Source of the DNA: Nocardioides sp. YIM 152315
Lineage (GTDB): Bacteria > Actinomycetota > Actinomycetes > Propionibacteriales > Nocardioidaceae
Length of the DNA stretch: 52,146 nucleotides
NCBI RefSeq assembly: GCF_029210375.1
Contig: NZ_JARGER010000047.1
Span: forward strand, 1-52,146
Reading direction: 5' to 3'
Made by a program: the position numbers and the translations under genes. Each line of letters opens with the position of its first letter. Within the stretch, counting starts at the first letter, position 1. The notes below the pieces were generated by a model. The model made no database searches, was not told the DNA's origin, and saw only the letters and a program-made list of their open reading frames with translations. Positions 25,018 to 33,551 of this stretch are shown in pieces.

Positions 25018-28000
25018 ACCGTCTCCCGGAGGCGTCGCAGGTCTGCCCGGGCGGCCAGCGCCCGCCCGATGAGGATGCTGCCGGACGCGAGGACCACGAG
25101 CGCGGCCGCGGCGGCGGACAGCACGGCCGGCCAGGCCGTGTCGAGGTCGAGGGTCGACACCTCCGGAGCCGTCGCGAAGAGCGGCACGATCGACATCGCG
25201 AGCTGGGCGCCGACGAGACCCGACAGCCCACCGGCGACCACGCCGACGACGACCGCGGGCAGCTGGGAGGCCACCGCCATCGAACGCATCGACCGGGGAG
25301 GCACGCCGGTCATCCGCAGCGCGGCGAGGTCGCGGGTGCGCAGGCGCCAGCTGCTGGCTGCGCTGACGACGAGCACCAGCAGGGCGATCAGGATCGCGAC
25401 GGCGCCGACCAGGGCCGCGAGCTGCAGGCTCCACGCCGCGGCCGAGTCGTCGTAGGTACGGCGTACCTCGCCGAGGGTCCGCGTCGTCGCGATCTGCACG
25501 CCTTGCTCGGCGAGCGCGTCCTCGACCCGGTCGTAGAGCTCCTGGTCGTCGCTGTCGAACCAGACCTCGAGCCGGTCGGTGGCCAGCACCGAGCGGCCGC
25601 GCTCGAGCGTGTCGAGATTGCCCACGATGGTGTTGGCCGACGACGCCGGGACCCGGGCCAGTTGGCCGACCCGCGCCGCGGGCTGGGCCTCGCCGTCGAG
25701 GCCGGCCATCGCGAAGCGGTTGCGCTCGTTGCCCGGGGGCAGCGGCCCGGACACCAGCGTGGGGACGGTGGTCGGCAGCCAGTTCTGCTGCATGGTCAGC
25801 ACGGTCGCGCTGGCGGAGTCCACCTCGACGGTGAGGTGGTCGGCCGAGGTCGAGTGCGGCTCCACGGTGCCGACGGAGCGGTCCGCGAACGGCGTCCACC
25901 GGTCCGCGGGCCCGATCCCGACGGCCTCGTCGCCTCCCGTGAGGTTGCGCAGGGTGACGGCCCCGTGGATCGACGCGCCCGGCAGGCTGCTCACCCAGAC
26001 GCCGCTGATCTTGCAGCCGTCCGTGCAGCTGACCTGGTGGGAGAACGACGCCGTGCGCGTGCCCTTCGGCATCTGGCCGACCGTGGTGTGCAGGGTCTCT
26101 CCACGCGGCGTGACGAGGTCGAGGCCCACGGTGACCGGGTGGTCCTTGCCGTCCTGCCGCTGCGAGGACAGGCTCGAGTCGACGAGGTCGACGGCGAACG
26201 AGTCGCCGGTGAGGACGATGGGCTCGGCGTCCGGAGGCGCGAGCTTGTCCCACAGGTCCGAGGACGGCGCACCCCCCGGGAAGAGCGCGACCTGCGAGAA
26301 GCCGTCGGGCACGACGGCCACCGTGTCGACGGCGCCGTCGCCGGGCGGGCTCACCCGCACGACCGGCGTCACGGTCGTGCCGTCGGGGTCGACCTCCGCC
26401 AGGGCGGCGCGGATGGCGAGCAGGTCGTTGCCCCGGAGCTCGGCGACGCGGGGCGCACCCGCGGTCTGCTCCGAAGCCGCCGCGCGGTTGCGCTGACCGA
26501 CCACGAGCGCGTCGGCGGAGAACACCGCGAGCGCCGACGCCAGCGTGACGATCGCGACGATCCGGCGGGTCGCCGGGCTGCGCGCGGCGTCGAGCAGGCT
26601 GACGCCGGCCCGCAGCCGACCGCGGCGCAGCCGTCGACGGCCGAGCACGGCCGCGGTCGGCGTCGTCAGGTGGGCGAGGAGCAGCCCGACGACGATCGCG
26701 AGGAGGCCCGGCGCGGCCAGCGCGATCGGTCCGTCCAGACCGCCCGTCGCGAACACGACCACGATGCCGCCGCACCCCGCGATGACGACGGCGTCGGTCG
26801 CGCCGAGGGCCCACCCCGCGGCGCGCGGGGGCACCCGGCGCAGCAGCCGCTCGATCGGCTCGCGGGCGACCCGACCGACCGCGGCCAGCGTGACCGCGAC
26901 CAGCACCAGGACGGCGAGGCCGAGGACGAGCACGAACGACCAGCCCAGCTCGAACGGCGGGCTGCCGGGCAGGACGGCCGTCCGGGCGATCCACGATGCG
27001 AGCACGGCGAGCGCGGCGCCCGGCAGCACGGCGGCGAGCGTCACCGGCAGCAGCTCGGCGAGCAGGAGCCGGCGGGCGCCGCGACCGCCGCGGCCCCGCA
27101 GGCGCGCGATCGCCACCTCCGGTCGGCGCTGCTCGGTGATGGCGAGCAGCACCAGCCACAGCACCACGACCGCGAGGAGGCACAGCTGTGCCATCAGCAG
27201 GGGCACGGTCACCCGCGACTGGTCGATCTGGTCCTGCACGCTCGAGGCGAGGCCGGGCAGGTCGGACACGACCCGCAGTGGTGCCTGTCCGACGTCCGGT
27301 CGGGTGTGGGCGAGCGCGTCGACGGCGGCGCCGAGCGCGATCAGGTCGTCGACGTCGACCGCCTCGGTGTCGAGGAGGTAGCCCGCGCTCGACTCCCGCA
27401 CGTCGAACCCGTCCGCCGCCTGCTCGAACGGCTCCCGCGGAGCGACCCACACGTCGTGCTCCGGCGTCGTGCCGGCACCCTGGACGGCCCCGGACCGGCC
27501 GGTCAGGGACTGGCCGAACCAGTAGTCGCCGCCGCCCTGGTGGTAGATGCCCACGATCTCGAGGGTGATCTGGGCCGCGGCGCCGTTCGGCCCCGTCGCG
27601 CCCGCCACCATGACGCGCTGCCCGACGTCGTACCCGAGGACGCGCCGGTCGTCCTCGCTGACCGCGACCTCATCGGCAGCGTCGGGACAGCGCCCGTCGG
27701 CGAAGGTCAGGTGGTCGCACATCCCGTCACGCCAGATCAGGTCCCCGGATGACGAGGTCGGCGTGACCGGCACGACGACCGCGTTCGCCGTGTAGCCGAG
27801 GACGGGCGCGTGGAAGTCGCCGCGGTAGTCCGGTGGCACGAACGCCGCGACGCCCTCGGGCGGGAGGACAGGTGCCGACGTGAAGGCGCCGTCGCCGGGC
27901 GCCGACGACAGCACCAGGCTCGACCTGACGACCGGGGCGTCGGTGATCGTGATGTCGGTGAGCGCCTGTTGCATCGCCCGGTAGTAGAGCGGTGCGAACG

Positions 28001-28085
28001 CCGCGCAGGCGGTCATCAGGGCGGCCAGCGCTGCCACCGCGGCGGCCTGCAACGGCCGGTACCGCCAACGCCTCACGTCCCACAC
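25014..28085 (-). CDS. FtsX-like ABC permease, double module
   Basis: 1023-residue permease. Helix 1 (about residues 12-33) leads into a large extracytoplasmic domain of about 250 residues. Helices around LLMAQLCLLAVVVLWLVLLA and three further helices to about 480 follow, then a second large external domain. A C-terminal FtsX block carries LQLAALVGAVAILIALLVLV and LAALRMTGVPPRSM. This is the two-FtsX-domain layout of large actinobacterial MacB-like permeases. GTG 28085 gives the longest form; GTG 28076 has better spacing to GGGGG and may be the true start. Cotranscribed with two ATPases. Confidence 0.9.
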   Translation of the reverse strand: MWDVRRWRYRPLQAAAVAALAALMTACAAFAPLYYRAMQQALTDITITDAPVVRSSLVLSSAPGDGAFTSAPVLPPEGVAAFVPPDYRGDFHAPVLGYTANAVVVPVTPTSSSGDLIWRDGMCDHLTFADGRCPDAADEVAVSEDDRRVLGYDVGQRVMVAGATGPNGAAAQITLEIVGIYHQGGGDYWFGQSLTGRSGAVQGAGTTPEHDVWVAPREPFEQAADGFDVRESSAGYLLDTEAVDVDDLIALGAAVDALAHTRPDVGQAPLRVVSDLPGLASSVQDQIDQSRVTVPLLMAQLCLLAVVVLWLVLLAITEQRRPEVAIARLRGRGGRGARRLLLAELLPVTLAAVLPGAALAVLASWIARTAVLPGSPPFELGWSFVLVLGLAVLVLVAVTLAAVGRVAREPIERLLRRVPPRAAGWALGATDAVVIAGCGGIVVVFATGGLDGPIALAAPGLLAIVVGLLLAHLTTPTAAVLGRRRLRRGRLRAGVSLLDAARSPATRRIVAIVTLASALAVFSADALVVGQRNRAAASEQTAGAPRVAELRGNDLLAIRAALAEVDPDGTTVTPVVRVSPPGDGAVDTVAVVPDGFSQVALFPGGAPSSDLWDKLAPPDAEPIVLTGDSFAVDLVDSSLSSQRQDGKDHPVTVGLDLVTPRGETLHTTVGQMPKGTRTASFSHQVSCTDGCKISGVWVSSLPGASIHGAVTLRNLTGGDEAVGIGPADRWTPFADRSVGTVEPHSTSADHLTVEVDSASATVLTMQQNWLPTTVPTLVSGPLPPGNERNRFAMAGLDGEAQPAARVGQLARVPASSANTIVGNLDTLERGRSVLATDRLEVWFDSDDQELYDRVEDALAEQGVQIATTRTLGEVRRTYDDSAAAWSLQLAALVGAVAILIALLVLVVSAASSWRLRTRDLAALRMTGVPPRSMRSMAVASQLPAVVVGVVAGGLSGLVGAQLAMSIVPLFATAPEVSTLDLDTAWPAVLSAAAAALVVLASGSILIGRALAARADLRRLRETV

Positions 28086-28157
28086 CCCCGTCGTGTACGA
28101 AACCGGGACACCATCTCATACGGACGGCGATCGACGGTTGCGGCACGCGGGAGTCGC

Positions 28158-29774
28158 TCAGGCGCCACCAAGGGGGTTGATGCCGGCCCTCCTGCCCGCG
28201 AAGGCGAAGAAGAGGAGGTCGGTCATCTCGAACGCGTCGCCGCGTCCGTGGGCAGGGTGGAAGCCGGGGTTGCGCAGCAGCGAGAACCGGCTCCCCTCCA
28301 TCGCCCGGTGGAAGGTCTCGGCGACGATGCGACCGCCGACGCGGCGCATCCGGCCGTCGCCGGTCTCCGCCTCGCGCAGCACGTAGAACCACAGCGGCGT
28401 GCGCTCGACGAGCGCGTCCTTCTGGCGGTCGGTGAGCCCGTCGAGCTTCGCTCCCCCGGACCCCTGGACGATCTGGCGCCGACTCAGCGGTGGTACGGCG
28501 ACGCCCGCCGCCCGCAGGGCGTCGACCATCTGCTGCCCGCTGGCGAGCCTGAGCATCGAGGAGCGCACCAGGTTGCGGAAGGCGAGGTTGCGCCTCCGGT
28601 CGTCGAACGGGATCCCCGCGCCGCCCCCGAACGTGCTCGGCGGCAGGTTCTTCAGCGGATCGGTCAGCAGCGTGTCGATCCGCTGCGCCATGTTGACCTC
28701 GTCGGGAGGCGCCAGCGCCGGGTGTCCGCCCGCCGGGAAGTCGTACATGCGCCGCCAGTCGGCCAGCCAGTTGCTCAGCAAGCGTTCCTCGCCACCGAGG
28801 TCGCCGCCGAGCGCGGAGAACTGGAACATGTAGTCCAGGAATCCGATGCCCTTCGGGAAGCGCCGGTTCCAGTCGTAGACGGGCCGCACCATGCTGTGCC
28901 CCAGCCGGAAGGCGGCGACCGAGAACTCGACGGGCATCCGCGGCATCTCGGTGGGCGCGGGTGCCGGGTCGACCAGCTTGCGTCCGTTGGCGAAGACGTC
29001 GTCGACGATCGCGGGGTCGACGATCCGCGGCAGGTAGTCGTGGCGGATCAGCCAGTGGTAGTGCAGCGTCACCGTCTTGCGCGCCCGCCGGAAGCGCTGG
29101 GCGGCCGGCACGCTCGCCGGGAGCTTGTCGACGACGCGGTTGTGGAACCGGATCATCGCGAGGTGGGTCTGCGCCACGATCAGGTTCTCGTCGTTGCGGG
29201 GATCCGGGATGAGGGCCCGGCGGCGCTCCCTGCGGGAGCCCGTCCCGACGCGCGGCAGGTCGTGGCCCGCCTTCTCGCGGTCGGGACCGATCCGGATCGT
29301 GTCGCCGGTCCTCAAGTGCTCGCCGTCGGCCGCGTAGAACTTCGCCGAACCCGCGTTGGCCGGCCCCGCGCCGTAGAGCGAGTCGAGGTCGAGCGTCGGC
29401 GACCGACCCTGCAGCAGCTCGGCGGGCGTGATGTCCTCACCCAGGCTGACGTCGGTCGCGTCCATGGTCAGGTCGTGGTCGATGAACTGGCCGAGGTAGG
29501 TGTAGCCCGCCGGGACGTCCCCACGGCCACCGCCGCCCTTGGTCATCGCCTTCGCCAGCGCCAGGCTGAGCGGCTCGGGTACGGCGCGCCCCCTCGGGCC
29601 GACGCGCGAGAAGCGGAACGGCGCCGCTGCCGTGCGGGCGTCCGCGGGGGCGACCGGTCGCGCCTCCGGCTCCGTGATCGGATCGGGCTCGTCTCCGCGA
29701 CGGCCGCCGAGCTGGGTGTTGACCACACCCTCGCCCTCGATGGAGAAGGTCTCCGAACCGTGCCGGCTGTTCAT
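28158..29774 (-). CDS. Animal-type heme peroxidase
   Basis: 538-residue member of the animal haem peroxidase (An_peroxidase) superfamily, the fold of myeloperoxidase and peroxinectin. Distal His near 100 in YLGQFIDHDLT, catalytic Arg near 193 in IPDPRNDENLIVAQTHLAM, and proximal His near 293 in FRLGHSMVRPVYDWN are all present, so the haem site looks complete. No signal peptide or membrane helix is visible. It stands alone on the minus strand between a GNAT gene and the FtsX operon. Oxidising halide or organic substrates is the family chemistry; the physiological role in bacteria is poorly known. Confidence 0.93.
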   Translation of the reverse strand: MNSRHGSETFSIEGEGVVNTQLGGRRGDEPDPITEPEARPVAPADARTAAAPFRFSRVGPRGRAVPEPLSLALAKAMTKGGGGRGDVPAGYTYLGQFIDHDLTMDATDVSLGEDITPAELLQGRSPTLDLDSLYGAGPANAGSAKFYAADGEHLRTGDTIRIGPDREKAGHDLPRVGTGSRRERRRALIPDPRNDENLIVAQTHLAMIRFHNRVVDKLPASVPAAQRFRRARKTVTLHYHWLIRHDYLPRIVDPAIVDDVFANGRKLVDPAPAPTEMPRMPVEFSVAAFRLGHSMVRPVYDWNRRFPKGIGFLDYMFQFSALGGDLGGEERLLSNWLADWRRMYDFPAGGHPALAPPDEVNMAQRIDTLLTDPLKNLPPSTFGGGAGIPFDDRRRNLAFRNLVRSSMLRLASGQQMVDALRAAGVAVPPLSRRQIVQGSGGAKLDGLTDRQKDALVERTPLWFYVLREAETGDGRMRRVGGRIVAETFHRAMEGSRFSLLRNPGFHPAHGRGDAFEMTDLLFFAFAGRRAGINPLGGA

Positions 29775-29809
29775 GGCCCGACGCTAGGGGCGCCAGCAGG
29801 CAGTCCGCG

Positions 29810-30412
29810 TCATCCAGGCGGACCATCTTCGGTGGCGCCTGCGCCCTCGAGCCGGGCGAGCAGCGGGTCGCGCAGCCCGACGCAGTCGAGCGCCCAGAAG
29901 GGCTCGCAGTAGACCAGCGCACCCCGCATCCAGTCCTGGTGGGCCGGCAGCAGCACGACCTGGAACGCCGGGTCGGGGATCCGGGCCGAGGGCTTGACGA
30001 ACCCGAGGGGTCCGGCAGCGGACCACCCGCGGGCGGCGTAGTAGCCGGGGTCGCCCTCGAGGAACACCGCGGGCGCTCCCAGCCGCTCCGCCTCGGCAAC
30101 GGCGGCGTCGAGCAGCTGTCCGCCGATCCCCTCGCCCTGGTGGTCGGGGTGCACCGAGAGCGGGCTGAGCACGAGCACGTCGACCAGCGAGCGCCGCGCA
30201 TCGAGCCACGAGCGGTTGAGCTGGACGTGTCCGACGATCCGCCCGTCCAGGTCCGCCACCAGGCTCGCGCGCGTGCTGCCGGCGGCGTCGAGGGCGCCGA
30301 CGAGCCGCGCCACGGTCGGACCCTCCTCCGGACCGAACGCGGCTTCGACGGCGGCGTGCACCGCGGGGGTCTCACCCGGTTCCGCCGGACGAACGCTTGA
30401 CTTGAAGTTCAC
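29810..30412 (-). CDS. GNAT family N-acetyltransferase
   Basis: 200 residues with an intact GNAT core: beta-1 SSVRPAEPGE near the N-terminus and acetyl-CoA loop LSVHPDHQGEGIGGQLLDAA. An EGDPGYYAARGW segment follows, typical of YhbS-like acetyltransferases. GTG 30412 (VNFKSSVRPAE) is the last start that keeps beta-1, and it lies inside the TTGAAGT/ACTTCAA palindrome. A regulator bound there would therefore block this gene as well as act on the divergent SDR. Acyl acceptor unknown. Confidence 0.88.
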   Translation of the reverse strand: MNFKSSVRPAEPGETPAVHAAVEAAFGPEEGPTVARLVGALDAAGSTRASLVADLDGRIVGHVQLNRSWLDARRSLVDVLVLSPLSVHPDHQGEGIGGQLLDAAVAEAERLGAPAVFLEGDPGYYAARGWSAAGPLGFVKPSARIPDPAFQVVLLPAHQDWMRGALVYCEPFWALDCVGLRDPLLARLEGAGATEDGPPG

Positions 30413-30417
30413 TTCAA
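30397..30417. promoter_or_regulatory. MerR-type operator with TTGACT -35 element
   Basis: Perfect palindrome TTGAAGT-TC-ACTTCAA (30402-30417) directly downstream of TTGACT (30397-30402), upstream of the SDR gene. MerR-family activators bind this kind of AAGTTNACTT dyad inside an over-long promoter spacer. No MerR gene is present in the window. Confidence 0.65.
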
Positions 30418-30469
30418 CTTGCAGCCTTCTGGAGACGAACTGACGACTCGACCCTAGGAGACACCCGAC

Positions 30470-31186
30470 ATGCCTGTCGCCGTCATCACCGGAGCATCCC
30501 AGGGGCTCGGCCTCGCGCTGGCCCACGGACTGGCCGACGCGGGCTGGTCCGTCGTCGCCGACGCGCGCGACGCCGACCGCCTCGCCGTGGCCGTCGGAGG
30601 CCTGCCCGGCGGACCGCACCTCGCCGTGCCCGGCGACGTCACCGACTCCTGGCACCGCGGCGCCCTCGCCGCGTCCGCGGCCGACCTCGGCGGCGCCGAC
30701 CTGCTGGTCAACAACGCCAGCACCCTGGGCTTCGAGACGGGCGGCGCGAGCCCGCTCCCCCGCCTCGCCGACCTCGACCCCTCGACGTACGCGCGGACCC
30801 TGGAGGTGAACGTCGTCGCCCCCGTCGCCCTCGCCGGGCTGCTGCTCCCGCAGCTGCGCGAGCGGCGCGGCCGGATCGTGTCGGTGACGTCCGACGCGTC
30901 GGTCGAGGCCTACGAGACGTGGGGCGGCTACGGGTCGGCGAAGGCGGCCCTCGACCACGCGACGCGCGTCCTCGCCGCCGAGGAGCCGCAGCTCCGCGTC
31001 TACGCCGTCGACCCCGGCGACCTGCGGACCGCGATGCACCAGGCGGCGTTCCCCGGGGAGGACATCTCCGACCGACCGGAGCCCGCCACCGTCGTACCGC
31101 ACCTCATGGCCCTCGTGTCCGGCCAGCTTCCCAGCGGTCGCTACCGGGCCGCCGACCTGACACCCGTGACGGCGGTGCGGGCATGA
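30470..31186 (+). CDS. Short-chain dehydrogenase/reductase
   Basis: 238-residue SDR. The NAD(P)-binding TGASQGLG motif, NNAS, the active-site Ser in SVTSDAS, and the YxxxK pair in GGYGSAKAAL are all present. ATG 30470 follows an AGGAG ribosome-binding site. The stop overlaps the start of the QueA-like gene as ATGA, so the two are translationally coupled. A MerR-type operator lies about 55 bases upstream. Substrate unknown. Confidence 0.92.
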   Translation: MPVAVITGASQGLGLALAHGLADAGWSVVADARDADRLAVAVGGLPGGPHLAVPGDVTDSWHRGALAASAADLGGADLLVNNASTLGFETGGASPLPRLADLDPSTYARTLEVNVVAPVALAGLLLPQLRERRGRIVSVTSDASVEAYETWGGYGSAKAALDHATRVLAAEEPQLRVYAVDPGDLRTAMHQAAFPGEDISDRPEPATVVPHLMALVSGQLPSGRYRAADLTPVTAVRA

Positions 31187-32181
31187 CGGTCACGATCCAC
31201 GAGGCCACGGTCCCGCCCGAGGCACGCGGGGTCGGACGGGACGGCGTGCGGCTCGCGGTCGTGACGCCGACCGGCACGACCCACACCCGGGCGCGTCAGC
31301 TCCCCGAGCACCTGCGTCCGGGGGACCTGCTGGTGGTCAACACGAGCGCGACGCTGCCGTCGGCCGTCGACGGTGCCGGCTTCGGGGTGCACGTGTCCAC
31401 GGGTCTCGACGACGGCAGCTGGGTGATCGAGGTGCGCCAGCCCGACAACAGCGGTCCGGCGGTGCCGGTGCCGGGCGAGGTTCTGACCCTGCCGGGCGGG
31501 CTGACGTTGCGGGTCGACGCCGCGCACCCGGCGGGCCAGTCGCGCCTGTGGCGGGCGGTCCCGGCCCCGGCGGTCGACCGGACGGCGTACCTGCACGCCT
31601 GGGGGCGCCCGATCCGCTACCGCTACGTCCACGGCTCGTGGCCCCTCGACACGCTGCAGAACGTCTACGCGTCCCAGCCCGGCAGCGCCGAGATGCCGAG
31701 CGCCGGCCGACCGCTGACCGAGCGCCTGCTGGTGCGGCTGATGGCCGCCGGCGTCGTGGTCGCGCCCGTCGTCCTGCACACCGGCGTCGCCAGCCAGGAG
31801 AAGCACGAGCCGCCGCAGCCGGAGGAGTACGCCGTGCCGGCGGCGACCGCCCGGCTCGTCGCCTCGACCCGGGCCGCCGGCCGCCGCGTCGTCGCCGTGG
31901 GCACCACAGTCGTCCGGGCGCTCGAGTCCGCCGCCACCGCCGACGGCCGTGTCGTGCCCACGGCGGGCTGGACGTCGCTGGTCCTCGACCCCTCTCGTCC
32001 GGCCCGGGTCGTCGACGGGCTGCTGACCGGTCTCCACGAGCCCGAGGCCTCCCACCTGCACCTGCTCGCCGCGGTGGCCGGCCGCGACCTGGTCGACCGC
32101 GGCTACGCGGACCTCTCCGCGAGCGGCGCTCCGACGTACCTCTGGCACGAGTTCGGCGACTCGATGCTGCTGCTGCCCTGA
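31183..32181 (+). CDS. QueA-like S-adenosylmethionine:tRNA ribosyltransferase-isomerase paralogue
   Basis: 332 residues, resembling QueA, which transfers and isomerises the ribosyl of SAM to make epoxyqueuosine in tRNA. Recognisable blocks are LRPGDLLVVNTSATLPSA, GWTSLVLDPS, the TLQNVYASQPGSAEMPSAG segment, HTGVAS and AVGTTVVRALES. True QueA works with Tgt and the preQ1 pathway, none of which is nearby. Here it is coupled by ATGA to an SDR behind a MerR-type operator. A role outside queuosine synthesis is therefore possible. Family call is fairly firm, function is not. Confidence 0.85.
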   Translation: MTVTIHEATVPPEARGVGRDGVRLAVVTPTGTTHTRARQLPEHLRPGDLLVVNTSATLPSAVDGAGFGVHVSTGLDDGSWVIEVRQPDNSGPAVPVPGEVLTLPGGLTLRVDAAHPAGQSRLWRAVPAPAVDRTAYLHAWGRPIRYRYVHGSWPLDTLQNVYASQPGSAEMPSAGRPLTERLLVRLMAAGVVVAPVVLHTGVASQEKHEPPQPEEYAVPAATARLVASTRAAGRRVVAVGTTVVRALESAATADGRVVPTAGWTSLVLDPSRPARVVDGLLTGLHEPEASHLHLLAAVAGRDLVDRGYADLSASGAPTYLWHEFGDSMLLLP

Positions 32182-32200
32182 GGTGCGCAGGCGGACCGGG

Positions 32201-32260
32201 GGTGGCGGTGGATGATGCACCGTCTGGTGGACGCAAAGGGTGCAGAACCCACCGCCGGCC
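32201..32260. repeat. Dispersed extragenic palindrome, copy B
   Basis: About 60 bp matching copy A at 23370-23430 with a few mismatches; shared strings include TGCACCGTCTGGTGGACG and CCCACCGC. The left part of a further copy (GGCGGTGGGTAGTGCACCAT) lies at about 32275-32294. It again lies between convergent gene ends (QueA-like and YjbQ genes). Confidence 0.75.
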
Positions 32261-32308
32261 AGGCCGACCGGGGCGGCGGTGGGTAGTGCACCATCTCGAC
32301 TCGGGCGT

Positions 32309-32716
32309 TCACGCGCCACCGACAAACGAGAAGCGCACCTCGCGCTCGGAGTTGTCGACGTTCAGGTCCACCAGGCACACGCTCTGCCAGGTGCCGAGCG
32401 ACATCCGGCCGTCGAGCACGGGGACCGTGGCGTGCGGCGGCACGATCGCGGGCATCACGTGGGACCGGCCGTGTCCGCGGCTGCCATGGCGGTGCCGCCA
32501 CCGGTCGTCAGCCGGCAGCAGGTCGCCGAGCGCGGCGAGAAGGTCATCGTCGCTGCCGGCACCGGTCTCGATGATCGCGATGCCCGCGGTGGCGTGCGGC
32601 ACGAACACGTTGAGCAGGCCGTCCCCCCGGCCGGCGACGAACGCTCGGCAGTCGTCGGTGAGGTCGAGCACGACCTCGTCGCGTCCGGTCCGGTAGCTGC
32701 GGGTCTCGCTGTCCAC
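32309..32716 (-). CDS. yjbQ: YjbQ/UPF0047 family protein
   Basis: 135-residue protein of the UPF0047 family. Family hallmarks are visible: LLNVFVPHATAGIAI, a His-rich middle (DDRWRHRHGSRGHGRSHVMP) and GTWQSVCLVDLNVDNSEREV near the end. Members show weak thiamine-phosphate synthase activity in vitro. GTG 32716 gives the normal family length; the frame stays open to 32758, where it would overlap the divergent acetyltransferase start. Free-standing, divergent from a GNAT gene. Confidence 0.9.
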   Translation of the reverse strand: MDSETRSYRTGRDEVVLDLTDDCRAFVAGRGDGLLNVFVPHATAGIAIIETGAGSDDDLLAALGDLLPADDRWRHRHGSRGHGRSHVMPAIVPPHATVPVLDGRMSLGTWQSVCLVDLNVDNSEREVRFSFVGGA

Positions 32717-32752
32717 GGCGACGATCGTGTCACGCCTCGGTAGCGTCGCTCC

Positions 32753-33538
32753 ATGCACGTGCGCTCACTGGCCTTCCGGACCGATCTCGCGCTGCTGCGA
32801 CTGGCCGGCAGCGAGGTCGAGGACCACGGCTCCTACGTCGCCGTGCGGACGCCGGACAACCCGACCTACTACTGGGGCAACTTCCTGCTGCTCCCCCACG
32901 CCCCGACGACCGAGGAGCTGCCGGAGTGGGTCGATCGGTTCGGCGCGACGTACCCCCGATCCCGGCACCTGGCGTTCGGCGTCGACGGAGGCTCCGGGGG
33001 GCGCGACGACCTTGAGCCGTTCCGGGTGGCGGGGCTGGAGGTGGACGCGTCCTCGGTCATGACCGCGACGTCCGTGCACGAGCCACCCCACCCCCACCGG
33101 GAGGCCACCTGTCGGCCGTTGGCCGGCGACGACGACTGGCACCAGCAGCTCGAGCTCTCGATCGCCGGCGAGCACGAGGTGAGCGGCCGCGACTTCGTCG
33201 TCGCGAAGACCGCGTCCGAGCGCGCGCTCAGCGCCCGGGGCGTGGGCGCGTGGTGGGGTGCGTTCGTCGGGGACCGGCTGCTGGCCTCGATGGGTCTCTT
33301 CGCGGCGAGCCCGGGGCTGGCGCGCTTCCAGCAGGTCAAGACCCACCCCGACGCGCGCGGGCGCGGCCTGGCGGGGACGCTGGTGCACCGGGTGAGCCGC
33401 TACGGCTTCGACGAGCTCGGCGCACGCGAGCTCGTGATGGTCGCCGATCCGGACTACCTCGCGATCCGGATCTACCGGTCCGTCGGGTTCGACGAGACCG
33501 AGACCCAGCTCCAGGCGCAGCGCACGCCGCCCGCCTGA
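32753..33538 (+). CDS. GNAT family N-acetyltransferase
   Basis: 261 residues. The N-terminal 110 residues (MHVRSLAFRTDLALLRLAGS onward) are a degenerate GNAT-like half. The C-terminal half has the acetyl-CoA loop QVKTHPDARGRGLAGTLVHR and the terminal YRSVGFDETETQ strand. A tandem-GNAT architecture is likely. TAGCGT lies 6 nt before ATG 32753, so the transcript is probably leaderless. Acceptor unknown. Confidence 0.88.
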   Translation: MHVRSLAFRTDLALLRLAGSEVEDHGSYVAVRTPDNPTYYWGNFLLLPHAPTTEELPEWVDRFGATYPRSRHLAFGVDGGSGGRDDLEPFRVAGLEVDASSVMTATSVHEPPHPHREATCRPLAGDDDWHQQLELSIAGEHEVSGRDFVVAKTASERALSARGVGAWWGAFVGDRLLASMGLFAASPGLARFQQVKTHPDARGRGLAGTLVHRVSRYGFDELGARELVMVADPDYLAIRIYRSVGFDETETQLQAQRTPPA

Positions 33539-33551
33539 CCTGCAGGACCGG

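Noticed and set aside
25008..27752. 914-codon plus-strand open frame
   Set aside because: Antisense to the FtsX-type permease; no recognisable protein features.
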